Assembly (NCBI GenBank): GCA_947306315.1
Contig: CAMZGF010000024.1
Span: forward strand, 1 to 10,720
Direction of reading: 5' to 3'
Source: an uncultured Candidatus Saccharibacteria bacterium
Lineage (GTDB): Bacteria > Patescibacteriota > Saccharimonadia > Saccharimonadales > Saccharimonadaceae
DNA length: 10,720 bases
This document shows positions 1-6,544 of this stretch, piece by piece. The notes beneath the pieces were generated by a model, which worked only from the letters and a program-made list of their open reading frames with translations, was not told the DNA's origin and searched no databases. Position 1 is the first letter of the stretch. The number at the start of each line of letters is the position of its first letter. The position numbers and the translations under genes were made by a program.

Positions 1-96
1 ACTTACTTCCGCCTAAAGGAAGGTTCGCAAGTCTCAGTAGTCGTCCCAGCAAATAACGAAGACGCAAACTGGGCAGCAGTTGAAGCAGCATTATAA
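1..96 (+). CDS. C-terminal end of an unidentified protein (cut by window start)
   Basis: Frame 1 is open from the first base and ends at TAA 94-96, giving the last 31 residues of a protein whose start lies outside the window. The tail has an alternating hydrophobic stretch (SQVSVVVPA) followed by an Ala-rich, probably helical end with NWAAVEAAL. It is followed within a few bases by a strong terminator, which supports it as the real end of a gene. I do not recognise the family. dnaX often precedes ybaB-recR in bacteria, but nothing visible in these residues identifies it as DnaX, and the terminator separates it from ybaB. Confidence 0.65.
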   Translation, partial: TYFRLKEGSQVSVVVPANNEDANWAAVEAAL

Positions 97-125
97 AAAC
101 CACTCGACAAAACGGGTGGTTTTTT
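95..125 (+). terminator. Rho-independent terminator after the upstream partial gene
   Basis: CCACTCG (100-106) pairs with CGGGTGG (113-119), with one G-T wobble, around the loop ACAAAA. The stem is extended by five A-T pairs (95-99 with 120-124/125), and the downstream side is a run of six T. The A-tract overlaps the TAA stop of the preceding gene. It insulates that gene from the ybaB promoter about 20 bp downstream. Confidence 0.85.
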
Positions 126-142
126 GTTACCTAAGGTGTTTC

Positions 143-153
143 TGTGATATAAT
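143..153 (+). promoter_or_regulatory. Extended -10 promoter for ybaB-recR
   Basis: The sequence TGTGATATAAT contains a perfect TATAAT (148-153) preceded by TGn (145-147). A weak -35-like TTGTTA lies at 124-129 (18 bp spacer), overlapping the terminator T-tract. The expected transcription start is about 160, giving a leader of about 20 nt. AAGGAG at 167-172 sits 8 nt before the ATG at 181, so this transcript has a conventional ribosome binding site. Confidence 0.75.
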
Positions 154-180
154 GATAATAATTTATAAGGAGTTATTTTT

Positions 181-489
181 ATGGGACAAACCATGGACCA
201 GATGAAGATGTTGAATCAACTTCGCAAAGCACAAAAAGAATTAAAGAATGAAATCGTTGAAGTAGAAGCAGGCGACGGCGCAGTTGTTGTCCAAATCACT
301 GGCGAACTCAAAGTCAAAAAAGTTACCCTCGACCCAGAGAAAATCGATCTCGATGATATTTCTGAACTCGAACGCTGGATTGAAAACTGTTTCCGCGATG
401 GCTACGCAAAAGCACAAGAAATCGCAACCGAAAAAATGAAGCCACTCATGGCAGGTCTCGGTGGCGCTCTTGGCAACATGGGTATGTAA
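181..489 (+). CDS. ybaB: YbaB/EbfC family nucleoid-associated protein
   Basis: A small DNA-binding protein of the YbaB/EbfC family (102 aa, close to the usual 100-110). The family forms dimers with a tweezer-like shape and binds DNA without strong sequence preference. Visible hallmarks are the N-terminal helix MLNQLRKAQKELKNEI, the central strands (VVVQITGELKVKKVTLDPE) and a C-terminal helix ending in a Gly/Met-rich tail (GLGGALGNMGM). ATG 181 is chosen over the in-frame Met5 (193) because AAGGAG at 167-172 is correctly spaced for 181. It is first in a two-gene unit with recR, a pairing conserved across many bacteria. Its direct role in this organism is not shown by the sequence. Confidence 0.93.
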   Translation: MGQTMDQMKMLNQLRKAQKELKNEIVEVEAGDGAVVVQITGELKVKKVTLDPEKIDLDDISELERWIENCFRDGYAKAQEIATEKMKPLMAGLGGALGNMGM

Positions 490-502
490 AAAAGGATTTT
501 AG

Positions 503-1108
503 GTGCTCCCAAAGGCTTTAGAAAATGTGATTGACGCGCTCGGACATCTTCCAGGCGTCGGCCCACGCACAGCTGAACGCTACGCGTATTATCTTTTTCG
601 TTCCGACAAAAATATTTCGAAAAATATTGCCGACAGTCTTTTAGAACTCCACGAAAAAGTAAAATCCTGTCCGAAAACTTTTGCACTTATCGACAGTTCT
701 GAGGAAGTTTCTCCACTTTATACGGACGAGAAACGCGACAAAAAGACGATTTTGGTCGTTGAGGAGCCACTCGACATCTACGCGATTGAGCAAACTAAGT
801 CATTTTCTGGAACATACCACGTCCTTGGCGGAGCAATTTCGCCAATCGATGGCATCACCCCAGAACAACTCCACATCAAAGAACTTGTTAAGCGCGTCGA
901 AGAAGACGAAGCGACTGAAGTTATCATCGCAACAAATCCTTCAGTCGAAGGCGAATCAACCGCACTTCTTTTACAACGCACATTGTCCGAAAAGTTCCCA
1001 GAACTTAAAATCACCCGCCTCGCACGCGGATTGCCACTTGGCGTTGATTTATCTTATGCTGATCAGATAACGCTTTCTGCAGCATTAAATAATAGGACAA
1101 ATCTCTAA
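503..1108 (+). CDS. recR: Recombination mediator protein RecR (degenerate zinc finger)
   Basis: RecR works with RecO/RecF in loading RecA at single-strand gaps. The length, 201 aa, is standard. In order: helix-hairpin-helix HLPGVGPRTAER (about 15-26), the zinc-finger position (56-73), a Toprim domain from about residue 83 (ILVVEEPLDIYAIEQ), and the conserved ATNPSVEGESTA (143-154) with ARGLPLGVDL (174-183). The four-Cys zinc site is largely lost: only C56 remains, with T59, S70 and Y73 at the positions where the other cysteines are expected. The start is GTG 503, supported by AAAAGGA ending at 496, 6 nt upstream; no ATG is better placed. It follows ybaB by 13 nt. The outer arm of a large inverted repeat overlaps its stop codon. 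The family call is firm; retention of normal DNA-ring function without zinc is inference. Confidence 0.95.
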   Translation: MLPKALENVIDALGHLPGVGPRTAERYAYYLFRSDKNISKNIADSLLELHEKVKSCPKTFALIDSSEEVSPLYTDEKRDKKTILVVEEPLDIYAIEQTKSFSGTYHVLGGAISPIDGITPEQLHIKELVKRVEEDEATEVIIATNPSVEGESTALLLQRTLSEKFPELKITRLARGLPLGVDLSYADQITLSAALNNRTNL

Positions 1109-1217
1109 CACTAACATTCTCCTCCCCGCTCCGGGCCGCTAGGCCTAACGGCCTTCCGCGTCCCAAGGGGCGGTAAGGCCAAGCCTTTAGATCGGAGAAA
1201 TTCAGTATTAGAGATTT
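1099..1217. repeat. GC-rich nested inverted-repeat element between recR and the DHH gene
   Basis: The 24-nt arms 1099-1122 and 1194-1217 are complementary at 20 of 24 positions. They enclose about 70 bp of about 70% GC, far above the surrounding sequence. Inside are a near-perfect 20-bp palindrome (1134-1153, 18 of 20 positions symmetric) and a stem pairing 1150-1159 with 1170-1180 (10 bp, one bulged T at 1174). A third small hairpin is AAGGC/GCCTT (1175-1187). The inner stems compete with one another. The left arm covers the recR stop codon. The right arm ends just before the -10 region of the next gene and runs into TTTTT (1215-1219), so the whole could act as a 3' end structure or terminator for ybaB-recR. 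A miniature mobile element is also possible. No open reading frame or known RNA family is recognisable. Confidence 0.7.
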
Positions 1218-1218
1218 T

Positions 1219-1229
1219 TGTGTTATAAT
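1219..1229 (+). promoter_or_regulatory. Extended -10 promoter, predicted leaderless start for the DHH gene
   Basis: TGTGTTATAAT has a perfect TATAAT (1224-1229) with TGn upstream (1221-1223). Only seven bases (1230-1236, TTAAGAG) separate it from the ATG at 1237, so the predicted transcription start falls at or within a base or two of the A of the start codon. The weak GAG just before the ATG is too close for a Shine-Dalgarno. The -35 position lies in the right arm of the inverted repeat and matches poorly. Confidence 0.7.
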
Positions 1230-1236
1230 TTAAGAG

Positions 1237-2256
1237 ATGTATAACGTATTTTCTGAATTTATTAAAGATAAAAACAAAATTTGTATTATTCAGGCTGAAA
1301 ATCCTGACGGTGATTCTTTAGGTTCCGCAATTTCGCTCGAATATCTCCTTAAAGACAAGGAAATCTGCCTCTACTGTCCAGTCGACATTCCTAAATATCT
1401 TCGTTATTTCGAAGGTTGGTCGCGCGTTTCTAATGAATTCACATTCAATGCCGACGGCTATATTATCGTCGATACCGCTGCCGAAATTCTACTTTCTAAG
1501 CTCATGGCAGACGACGCAATCAAAAATATCTTGAATACGAAACCAGTTCTCGTCCTTGATCACCACGAAACTGAAGATGATTTACCATTCCCACACGAAA
1601 GAATTATCGAAACTCTCCCATCGTGCTGTACTTTAATTTATAAAATCGCAAAAGACCAGGGAATTGAGATTTCTAAAGATGCTGCCGACAACATTTTTAA
1701 CGGCATACTTTCAGATACTTTAGGTCTTACTACTGCAAGCGTCACAGCTGAAGATTTCAGAATCGCCGCTGAACTTACCGATCTCGGAAGTAACGTTTCC
1801 GAACTTGAAGAACATCGCAAAGAATTCATGAAGAAATCTCAGCGCATCCTCGATTACAAAGCTGATCTTATCAAGCGCATCGAATATTCACTCGACGGCG
1901 AACTCGCAACTATCCATATCCCATGGAATGACATTCAAGAATATTCAGACGAATATAATCCAAACGTTCTTATTCTCGAAGAAATGCGCATGGTTGAAGG
2001 CGTTGAAGTTGCTGTTGCAGTAAAGACCTACCCAGACGGCAAGCTTACCGGAAAAATCAGAAGTAGCTGTCCTATCGCAGACAAGGTCGCTGGCTACTTT
2101 GGCGGCGGCGGACATCTATATGCAGCTGGCTTTAGAACTTATGACTTATCATATGAGGAATGCGTCAAAGATCTCGTAAAATGTTGTAATGATCTTATTA
2201 CTGAATATAAGAAAGAAAACGCTGATAAAGAAAGCATAAGCTACGGGAGCTTCTAA
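1237..2256 (+). CDS. DHH/DHHA1 family phosphoesterase (NrnA-like)
   Basis: A 339-aa two-domain DHH phosphoesterase of the NrnA/bifunctional oligoribonuclease-PAP phosphatase type, probably acting on short oligonucleotides or 3'-phosphoadenosine-5'-phosphate. Motif I is NPDGDSLGS (22-30), motif II includes D79 (YIIVDT), motif III is DHH at 108-110, motif IV includes D160 (GILSDT), and the substrate-binding DHHA1 glycine loop is GGGGHLYAAGF (289-299). An oddity: the His normally two residues before the N/x-P of motif I is Ala20 here (QAENPDGD). The start is ATG 1237, with a -10 element 8 nt upstream and no Shine-Dalgarno. The stop overlaps the cysS start as TAATG. The fold is certain; the exact substrate (nanoRNA, pAp or a cyclic-dinucleotide product) cannot be read from sequence, so no symbol is given. 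Confidence 0.9.
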   Translation: MYNVFSEFIKDKNKICIIQAENPDGDSLGSAISLEYLLKDKEICLYCPVDIPKYLRYFEGWSRVSNEFTFNADGYIIVDTAAEILLSKLMADDAIKNILNTKPVLVLDHHETEDDLPFPHERIIETLPSCCTLIYKIAKDQGIEISKDAADNIFNGILSDTLGLTTASVTAEDFRIAAELTDLGSNVSELEEHRKEFMKKSQRILDYKADLIKRIEYSLDGELATIHIPWNDIQEYSDEYNPNVLILEEMRMVEGVEVAVAVKTYPDGKLTGKIRSSCPIADKVAGYFGGGGHLYAAGFRTYDLSYEECVKDLVKCCNDLITEYKKENADKESISYGSF

Positions 2257-3602
2257 TGAAACTTTATAATACTCTCACCAGAACAATTGAAGAATTCAAG
2301 CCACAAAACCCAGACGAGGTTAAGATTTATACTTGCGGCCCGACCGTCTACAACTTCCCACATATCGGAAACTATACTAGCTACATTTACTGGGATCTTT
2401 TAATCCGCACTCTTAAAGCTAACGGCATGACTCCAAAGCGCGTTCTAAATCTTACCGATGTCGGACATCTCACTTCTGATGCCGATGACGGCGAAGATAA
2501 ACTCGAAAAAGGCGCAAAACGCGAAGGCAAAACTGTTTGGGAAATCGCTGATTATTATTCAAACTATTTCCTTGAAAACTATGGAAAATTAAATCTTACT
2601 CAGCCTGACATTATCGCTCGTGCAACCGACTACATCAACGAAGATATTAAACTCGTCGACACGTTGACCGAAAAAGGCTATACCTACGAAACCTCAGACG
2701 GCGTTTATTTTGATACCTCAAAATTCACCGCTTATCCAGATTTTGCTAAACTCGACCTGGACCATTTAAGAGCTGGTGCACGTGTCGACTTTAATACCGA
2801 AAAGAGAAACGTTTCTGACTTTGCACTCTGGAAATTCATTAAACCAGACGAAGACCACGCAATGCGTTGGGATTATCTTGGCCGCCCAGGCTATCCAGGC
2901 TGGCATATTGAATGTGCAGCTATTATTCACGAGAAACTTGGTGAAACTATCGACATCCATACTGGCGGTATCGACCACATCCCAGTTCACCACACTAATG
3001 AAATTGCCGAATCCGAATGTGCATTCGACAAAAAGATGTGTAATTATTGGCTCCACTGTAATTTCATTACCATTGACGGTGAGAAAATTTCTAAATCTCT
3101 CGGAAACACCTATACACTCGAGGAACTCGATGAAAAAGGTTTTTCTCCGCTCGATTTCAAAATGTGGGTACTTCAAGGTCATTTTCAAGGAACAAGAAAC
3201 TTCAGTTTTACTGACCTTCAAGCCGCAAAAGCTCGCCGCTTAAACTGGCGAAATAAAGCAGCTGAAAGCTATCAACTCGGAAATATCGAAAAAACCGACG
3301 TCGAAGCAAAGATTCTTGAAAAGCTTAACGAAAATCTTAACTCACCAGAAGCATTCAGTACTATCGACACTAACGAGCTTAGTTTCGAAGATTGGAAATA
3401 TGTCGACGAGCTCTTTGGACTTAAAATTACCGAGGGAATCGAAGAAACTCCAGATTTCATTAAGAACCTAATTGAAGAACGTGAAGAAGCAAGAATACGA
3501 AAAGATTTCGCAATTGCAGATGATATCCGCGACCAACTTGCAGCCAATAACTATTACGTAAAAGACACCCCTACTGGTCCAGTTTGGCAATTCTTAGCAT
3601 AA
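2256..3602 (+). CDS. cysS: Cysteinyl-tRNA synthetase
   Basis: Class I aminoacyl-tRNA synthetase charging tRNA-Cys in the cytoplasm. The zinc/cysteine-recognition ligands of the family are visible as C27 (TCGPTVY), C220 (WHIECAA), H245 and E249 (HHTNE). The ATP-binding signatures are HIGN (36-39) and KISKS (277-281). The C-terminal domain carries the usual ARIRKDFAIADDIRDQL pattern and ends in DTPTGPVW. At 448 aa it is only slightly shorter than the common 460. Its ATG (2256) shares one base with the preceding TAA. GGGAG at 2245-2249 inside the upstream gene serves as its ribosome binding site (6 nt spacing), implying translational coupling with the DHH gene. The next promoter overlaps its stop codon region. 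Confidence 0.97.
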   Translation: MKLYNTLTRTIEEFKPQNPDEVKIYTCGPTVYNFPHIGNYTSYIYWDLLIRTLKANGMTPKRVLNLTDVGHLTSDADDGEDKLEKGAKREGKTVWEIADYYSNYFLENYGKLNLTQPDIIARATDYINEDIKLVDTLTEKGYTYETSDGVYFDTSKFTAYPDFAKLDLDHLRAGARVDFNTEKRNVSDFALWKFIKPDEDHAMRWDYLGRPGYPGWHIECAAIIHEKLGETIDIHTGGIDHIPVHHTNEIAESECAFDKKMCNYWLHCNFITIDGEKISKSLGNTYTLEELDEKGFSPLDFKMWVLQGHFQGTRNFSFTDLQAAKARRLNWRNKAAESYQLGNIEKTDVEAKILEKLNENLNSPEAFSTIDTNELSFEDWKYVDELFGLKITEGIEETPDFIKNLIEEREEARIRKDFAIADDIRDQLAANNYYVKDTPTGPVWQFLA

Positions 3603-3612
3603 GTGTTAAAAT
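3584..3612 (+). promoter_or_regulatory. Promoter (-35 TTGGCA, extended -10) for the AI-2E family gene
   Basis: TTGGCA (3584-3589, one mismatch to TTGACA), a 17-bp spacer and TGTTAAAAT (TG 3604-3605, -10 at 3607-3612). This is the only promoter in the window with a good -35. The -35 lies inside the last codons of cysS. The expected start is about 3619, giving a leader of about 11 nt with AGGAG (3621-3625) 4 nt before ATG 3630. No terminator separates it from cysS, so read-through probably adds to expression. Confidence 0.75.
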
Positions 3613-3629
3613 AACAAAAAAGGAGAAAG

Positions 3630-4715
3630 ATGAGTAAGACTGTTGATGTCGATACAAAAACGTTTGTACGATTCTGGCTCGTAATTTTAGGGCTCGGGAT
3701 TCTAGGATTATTAATTTGGAAAGCGATGCCTGGTATCCTCATCGTTCTCACATCTATTTTCTTTGCCGTTGCGTTACATCCACTCGCAAAGAAAATTGAT
3801 GCTATCGATAAAAGCAAAGACCGCCGTAGCCTATCATCTATCGCAGCCGTTATAGTTGTCGTCTTATCTATTCTCGCTATTATCGGATTTGTTGGACCAG
3901 TCATCATCAACGAGACTTCAAAATTCCTTGGTGCAGTTCCTGAACAAGTTAACTCACTCCTTAAAAATGGTGAGATTGACAAATTCGGTGCATCAATCGG
4001 TATCCCAGACCTAAAACAACAAATCGCAGTTGGCATCAAGGATGCATCCCAAAACTTCTTCGGTAGTCTCTCAAACTTCACTCTATCTTCAATTGGCACA
4101 ATCGGAAATATTATTACAGCCGTAATCCTTATTGTCGTTCTTACAATTCTCTTTATGCTCCAAGGACCAGATGTCCTAGACAAACTATGGGGAAGCGTAT
4201 CATCACACGATAAAGCCGCGTCAAAAGCATGGAGACGCGTTATTGACCGATGCGCAGGTGTTATCTCAAAATATGTCTCCGGACAACTCATTGTCGCAAT
4301 CCTTGACGGTACTATCGTATCGATCAGCGTTCTAATTATCTCAGTAATTTTCGGTATCAGTGCTAACCTCGCAATTCCAATGGGGCTTATCGCAGCATTC
4401 TTCTACCTTATTCCAATGTTTGGTCCAATTATCACTGCAGTCCTCGTCACTTTACTCCTACTACCAAGCTCACTCTGGGCAGCACTCACATTCCTAGCCT
4501 TCTACATCATCTACTCGCAAATTGAAAATAATCTCATCTCACCAAAGATTCAAGGAAAAGGTTTAAACCTCCCACCACTCTTAATTCTCGTTGCGGTTAC
4601 TATTGGCATCTACTCATTTGGATTAATTGGCTGTGTTATCGCAATTCCAGTGGCAGGATGTATCAAGGTATTCATTGAAGAATATTCAAATCTAAAAGGA
4701 GCTAAAGAAGAATAA
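3630..4715 (+). CDS. AI-2E family transporter (PerM/YdiK/TqsA-like membrane protein)
   Basis: A 361-aa polytopic membrane protein with about eight transmembrane segments: two near the N-terminus (12-30, 33-52), one at about 68-93, then a soluble loop (about 94-150), one at 152-177, and a hydrophobic C-terminal half. Family hallmarks are YLIPMFGPII (259-268) and QIENNLISPKIQGKGLNLPP (297-316), followed by a glycine-rich helix pair ending in AIPVAG (338-343). Members have been linked to autoinducer-2 export or to sodium/proton exchange; sequence alone does not decide which. The start ATG 3630 has AGGAG 4 nt upstream. The stop overlaps the next start (TAATG at 4713-4717). Confidence 0.9.
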   Translation: MSKTVDVDTKTFVRFWLVILGLGILGLLIWKAMPGILIVLTSIFFAVALHPLAKKIDAIDKSKDRRSLSSIAAVIVVVLSILAIIGFVGPVIINETSKFLGAVPEQVNSLLKNGEIDKFGASIGIPDLKQQIAVGIKDASQNFFGSLSNFTLSSIGTIGNIITAVILIVVLTILFMLQGPDVLDKLWGSVSSHDKAASKAWRRVIDRCAGVISKYVSGQLIVAILDGTIVSISVLIISVIFGISANLAIPMGLIAAFFYLIPMFGPIITAVLVTLLLLPSSLWAALTFLAFYIIYSQIENNLISPKIQGKGLNLPPLLILVAVTIGIYSFGLIGCVIAIPVAGCIKVFIEEYSNLKGAKEE

Positions 4716-5086
4716 TGGAAGATACTGATTTTCTCGAAGCACTCTCCGGAGTCTATTACATCGCAACGACCGATGGCGATCAACCACACGTTAGACCCTT
4801 TGATGGCCTCATAAAAATTGACGAAAAATACTTCATGACATCAAATAGCAGCAAAAAGGTCTTTAAACAGATTAAAAAGAACCCAAAAATCGAAATCTTC
4901 AGCATGGAAAGAGGCATGGTTCGCTTTACTGCCGAAGCTTATCCAGTTGAGGACAAAGAACTCACAGAGACCGTCCACGATGCGCTTGGAAAAGACATGA
5001 CTGATGACTCTGTCGCCATTGAAGTCAAGAACATTAAAGGTTCATTGACTACAATTATGGGCGAAAGTTTTATGCTTAATTTATAG
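4715..5086 (+). CDS. Pyridoxamine 5'-phosphate oxidase-like (FMN-binding split-barrel) protein
   Basis: A 123-aa single-domain split-barrel protein. The recognisable pattern is the first strands YYIATTDGDQPHVRPF (14-29), then YFMTSNSSKKVFKQI (39-53), where family members contact the flavin phosphate, and KKNPKIEIFSM (54-64). This is the layout of the small PNPOx-like family (general stress/flavin-binding proteins), not of the true vitamin B6 enzyme PdxH, which is about twice as long. It is the second gene of a unit with the AI-2E family protein. ATG 4715 overlaps the upstream TAA, and AGGAG at 4697-4701 is rather distant (13 nt), so coupled re-initiation may matter. It ends in TAG, the only amber stop seen. 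Function beyond probable FMN or F420-type cofactor binding is unknown. Confidence 0.82.
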   Translation: MEDTDFLEALSGVYYIATTDGDQPHVRPFDGLIKIDEKYFMTSNSSKKVFKQIKKNPKIEIFSMERGMVRFTAEAYPVEDKELTETVHDALGKDMTDDSVAIEVKNIKGSLTTIMGESFMLNL

Positions 5087-5090
5087 TTTA

Positions 5091-5101
5091 TATGTTAAAA
5101 T
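5091..5101 (+). promoter_or_regulatory. Extended -10 promoter, predicted leaderless start for lepB
   Basis: TATGTTAAAAT holds TGn (5093-5095) and the -10 hexamer TAAAAT (5096-5101). Only AATCTT (5102-5107) separates it from the ATG at 5108, so transcription should begin at or next to the start codon. No Shine-Dalgarno exists in the 21-bp gap. No convincing -35 is seen. Confidence 0.65.
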
Positions 5102-5107
5102 AATCTT

Positions 5108-5752
5108 ATGGAGAGAAAACAACTCACTATTTTTGAAAGACATCCTATTATCAAGGACATTCTTAGCTTGATAGTTTTTGTCGCGTGTATCATCCTCGGT
5201 ACAATCGTCATAAATAGTTTCGTTTTCCGCTCATATAATGTTGTTGGCATTTCAATGGAAAATACCCTTCATAACACCGATCGTGTTATCGTAAACCGTC
5301 TTGCAGTCTCAATCGCGCATTTTAAAGGCGAAGAATATGTCCCTGAACGCGGACAAGTTATTGTCTTTGCTAACGGTGAAGCAAGCGGTCCTCTAACTTG
5401 CGATATCGACCCTTCCATTCGCGACCAATACATCATCAAACGTGTAATTGCATTTCCTGGAGAAAGAGTAACCGTAAAAGACGGTGTCGTAACCGTATAT
5501 AATGATGAATTTCCTGATGGATTTAACCCGGACGAAGCAACTAGAAAATCTGATACTGACGGTCCAAAAAAGGAAACGTCTGGCGATGTCGATATGATTG
5601 TTCCAGCTGGCGAAATCTTCGTTGCAGGTGACAACCGTGAAGGGACACATTCATACGACTCACGTTATGGCCTCGGCACAATCCCATATTGTAGGATAAT
5701 CGGGCCTGTCATCTTCAAACTATTCCCATTTAACCAAATGAGGACATTCTAA
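5108..5752 (+). CDS. lepB: Signal peptidase I
   Basis: Membrane-bound serine/lysine protease that removes signal peptides from secreted proteins. One N-terminal transmembrane segment (about 17-40) precedes the catalytic region. The nucleophile is S49 in GISMENTL (47-54), and the general base is K111 in YIIKRVIAFPGERV. The closing box is GDNREGTHSYDSR (174-186), followed by the IIGPVIFKLFPF end typical of the family. Length 214 aa, normal for a Gram-positive-type enzyme with one anchor. The start is ATG 5108, preceded by a -10 element and no ribosome binding site. Its stop overlaps the next start (TAATG, 5750-5754). It heads a three-gene unit with an unknown membrane protein and an HtrA-like protease. 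Confidence 0.95.
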   Translation: MERKQLTIFERHPIIKDILSLIVFVACIILGTIVINSFVFRSYNVVGISMENTLHNTDRVIVNRLAVSIAHFKGEEYVPERGQVIVFANGEASGPLTCDIDPSIRDQYIIKRVIAFPGERVTVKDGVVTVYNDEFPDGFNPDEATRKSDTDGPKKETSGDVDMIVPAGEIFVAGDNREGTHSYDSRYGLGTIPYCRIIGPVIFKLFPFNQMRTF

Positions 5753-6534
5753 TGGCTGATTTTGTTGTATTAAGAAAAGGACGAAACGCCATTAGCTCCA
5801 TTTTACATGGCCTTCTAAATATCGCTCTCGCAGTCATTTCAATCTATATTACCTGGTCAACCGGCAACCCATTGATCGGCCTCTTACTTGTCGTGTTATC
5901 TAAATGGCGCATGCTCGCAGTTCGCCCAAGATATTGGGAATTAAATATTAAATCAAACCTTGTTGACCTTATTGTCGGCTGTTCGTTTATTCTCATTGCA
6001 TATTGCTCTGGAAGAGTCTTTCTACCTGTACACATTGCTTTAATGGCATTATACTCAATCTGGCTAATTATAATTAAGCCACGCTCGACCGAGGGGGCAA
6101 CAAACCTCCAGTCGCTTATCGCAATCTTCTTCGGAACAATCGCACTCACCCTCATGACTGCAAGTGCAAATTCAATCTTCATGGCTATTGGCGGATTTAT
6201 TATCGGATACGCCGCAGCACGTCACATCTTTGTTCAGGGCGACGACAAAGATTATAATATCATTATTATGGCTGGAGCTATTGCTTCAGCAGAAATCGCA
6301 TGGATTTGTCATTCATGGCTAATTGTATACTCTTTTGCAGACGCAGGTATCATTATTCCACAATACTCAATCATTATGACAATTATTGCATTTGTATTTG
6401 GCTATGTCTATAAATCAATTTCTCGAAACGAAGGCAATATCAAATGGTCTGAAATCGGCATACCAACCATCTTCGCCGTTCTTACAATAGCAGCAATTCT
6501 TGTTTTCTTTAGCCAACCAATTTTTAACGTTTAA
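5752..6534 (+). CDS. Polytopic membrane protein of unknown function
   Basis: A 260-aa protein that is almost entirely hydrophobic, with about eight or nine transmembrane segments (roughly 15-34, 38-54, 70-86, 91-108, 119-137, 141-160, 170-195, 200-222, 235-254). A short polar, basic stretch KWRMLAVRPRYWELNIKSN (51-69) lies between segments 2 and 3, and an acidic loop QGDDKD (162-167) between 6 and 7. I do not recognise the family and see no catalytic motif. ATG 5752 overlaps the lepB TAA. GAGGA (5740-5744) gives a normal spacing of 7 nt. Its position between signal peptidase and an HtrA protease suggests an envelope role, which is context only. Confidence 0.88.
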   Translation: MADFVVLRKGRNAISSILHGLLNIALAVISIYITWSTGNPLIGLLLVVLSKWRMLAVRPRYWELNIKSNLVDLIVGCSFILIAYCSGRVFLPVHIALMALYSIWLIIIKPRSTEGATNLQSLIAIFFGTIALTLMTASANSIFMAIGGFIIGYAAARHIFVQGDDKDYNIIIMAGAIASAEIAWICHSWLIVYSFADAGIIIPQYSIIMTIIAFVFGYVYKSISRNEGNIKWSEIGIPTIFAVLTIAAILVFFSQPIFNV

Positions 6535-6538
6535 GGAG
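6533..6538 (+). promoter_or_regulatory. Ribosome binding site that fixes the htrA-like start
   Basis: AAGGAG begins inside the TAA stop of the upstream gene (6532-6534) and lies 6 nt before ATG 6545. It rules out a longer reading from the in-frame TTG at 6500, which would overlap the upstream membrane-protein gene and has no such site. Confidence 0.85.
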
Positions 6539-6544
6539 TTTTTT

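Noticed and set aside
1..96. Resemblance of the tail SVVVPANNED to the VSVVVPAYNE start of family 2 glycosyltransferases.
   Set aside because: In those enzymes the motif is N-terminal with a full domain after it; here the protein ends about 15 residues later, so the match is chance.
1109..1218. Possible SRP RNA, tRNA or integron attC site in the GC-rich element.
   Set aside because: No GGAAGCAGCCAAGG-like SRP core, no tRNA arms, and although GCCTAAC resembles an attC core half there is no matching GTTRRRY at the other end and no cassette or integrase.
2766..3243. Open frames on both strands inside cysS (about 150 codons each).
   Set aside because: Both overlap conserved parts of cysS (the zinc-site region) and lack initiation signals; they are shadows.
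3554..4291. A 245-codon open frame on the minus strand opposite the AI-2E family gene.
   Set aside because: It lies wholly antisense to a gene with clear family motifs, promoter and ribosome binding site; its translation shows no domain and it has no upstream signals. It arises from the codon bias of the plus-strand gene.
6500..6544. Longer htrA-like start from TTG 6500.
   Set aside because: It overlaps the upstream gene by 35 bp, while AAGGAG 6 nt before ATG 6545 gives a normal start directly before the charged N-terminus and membrane anchor.
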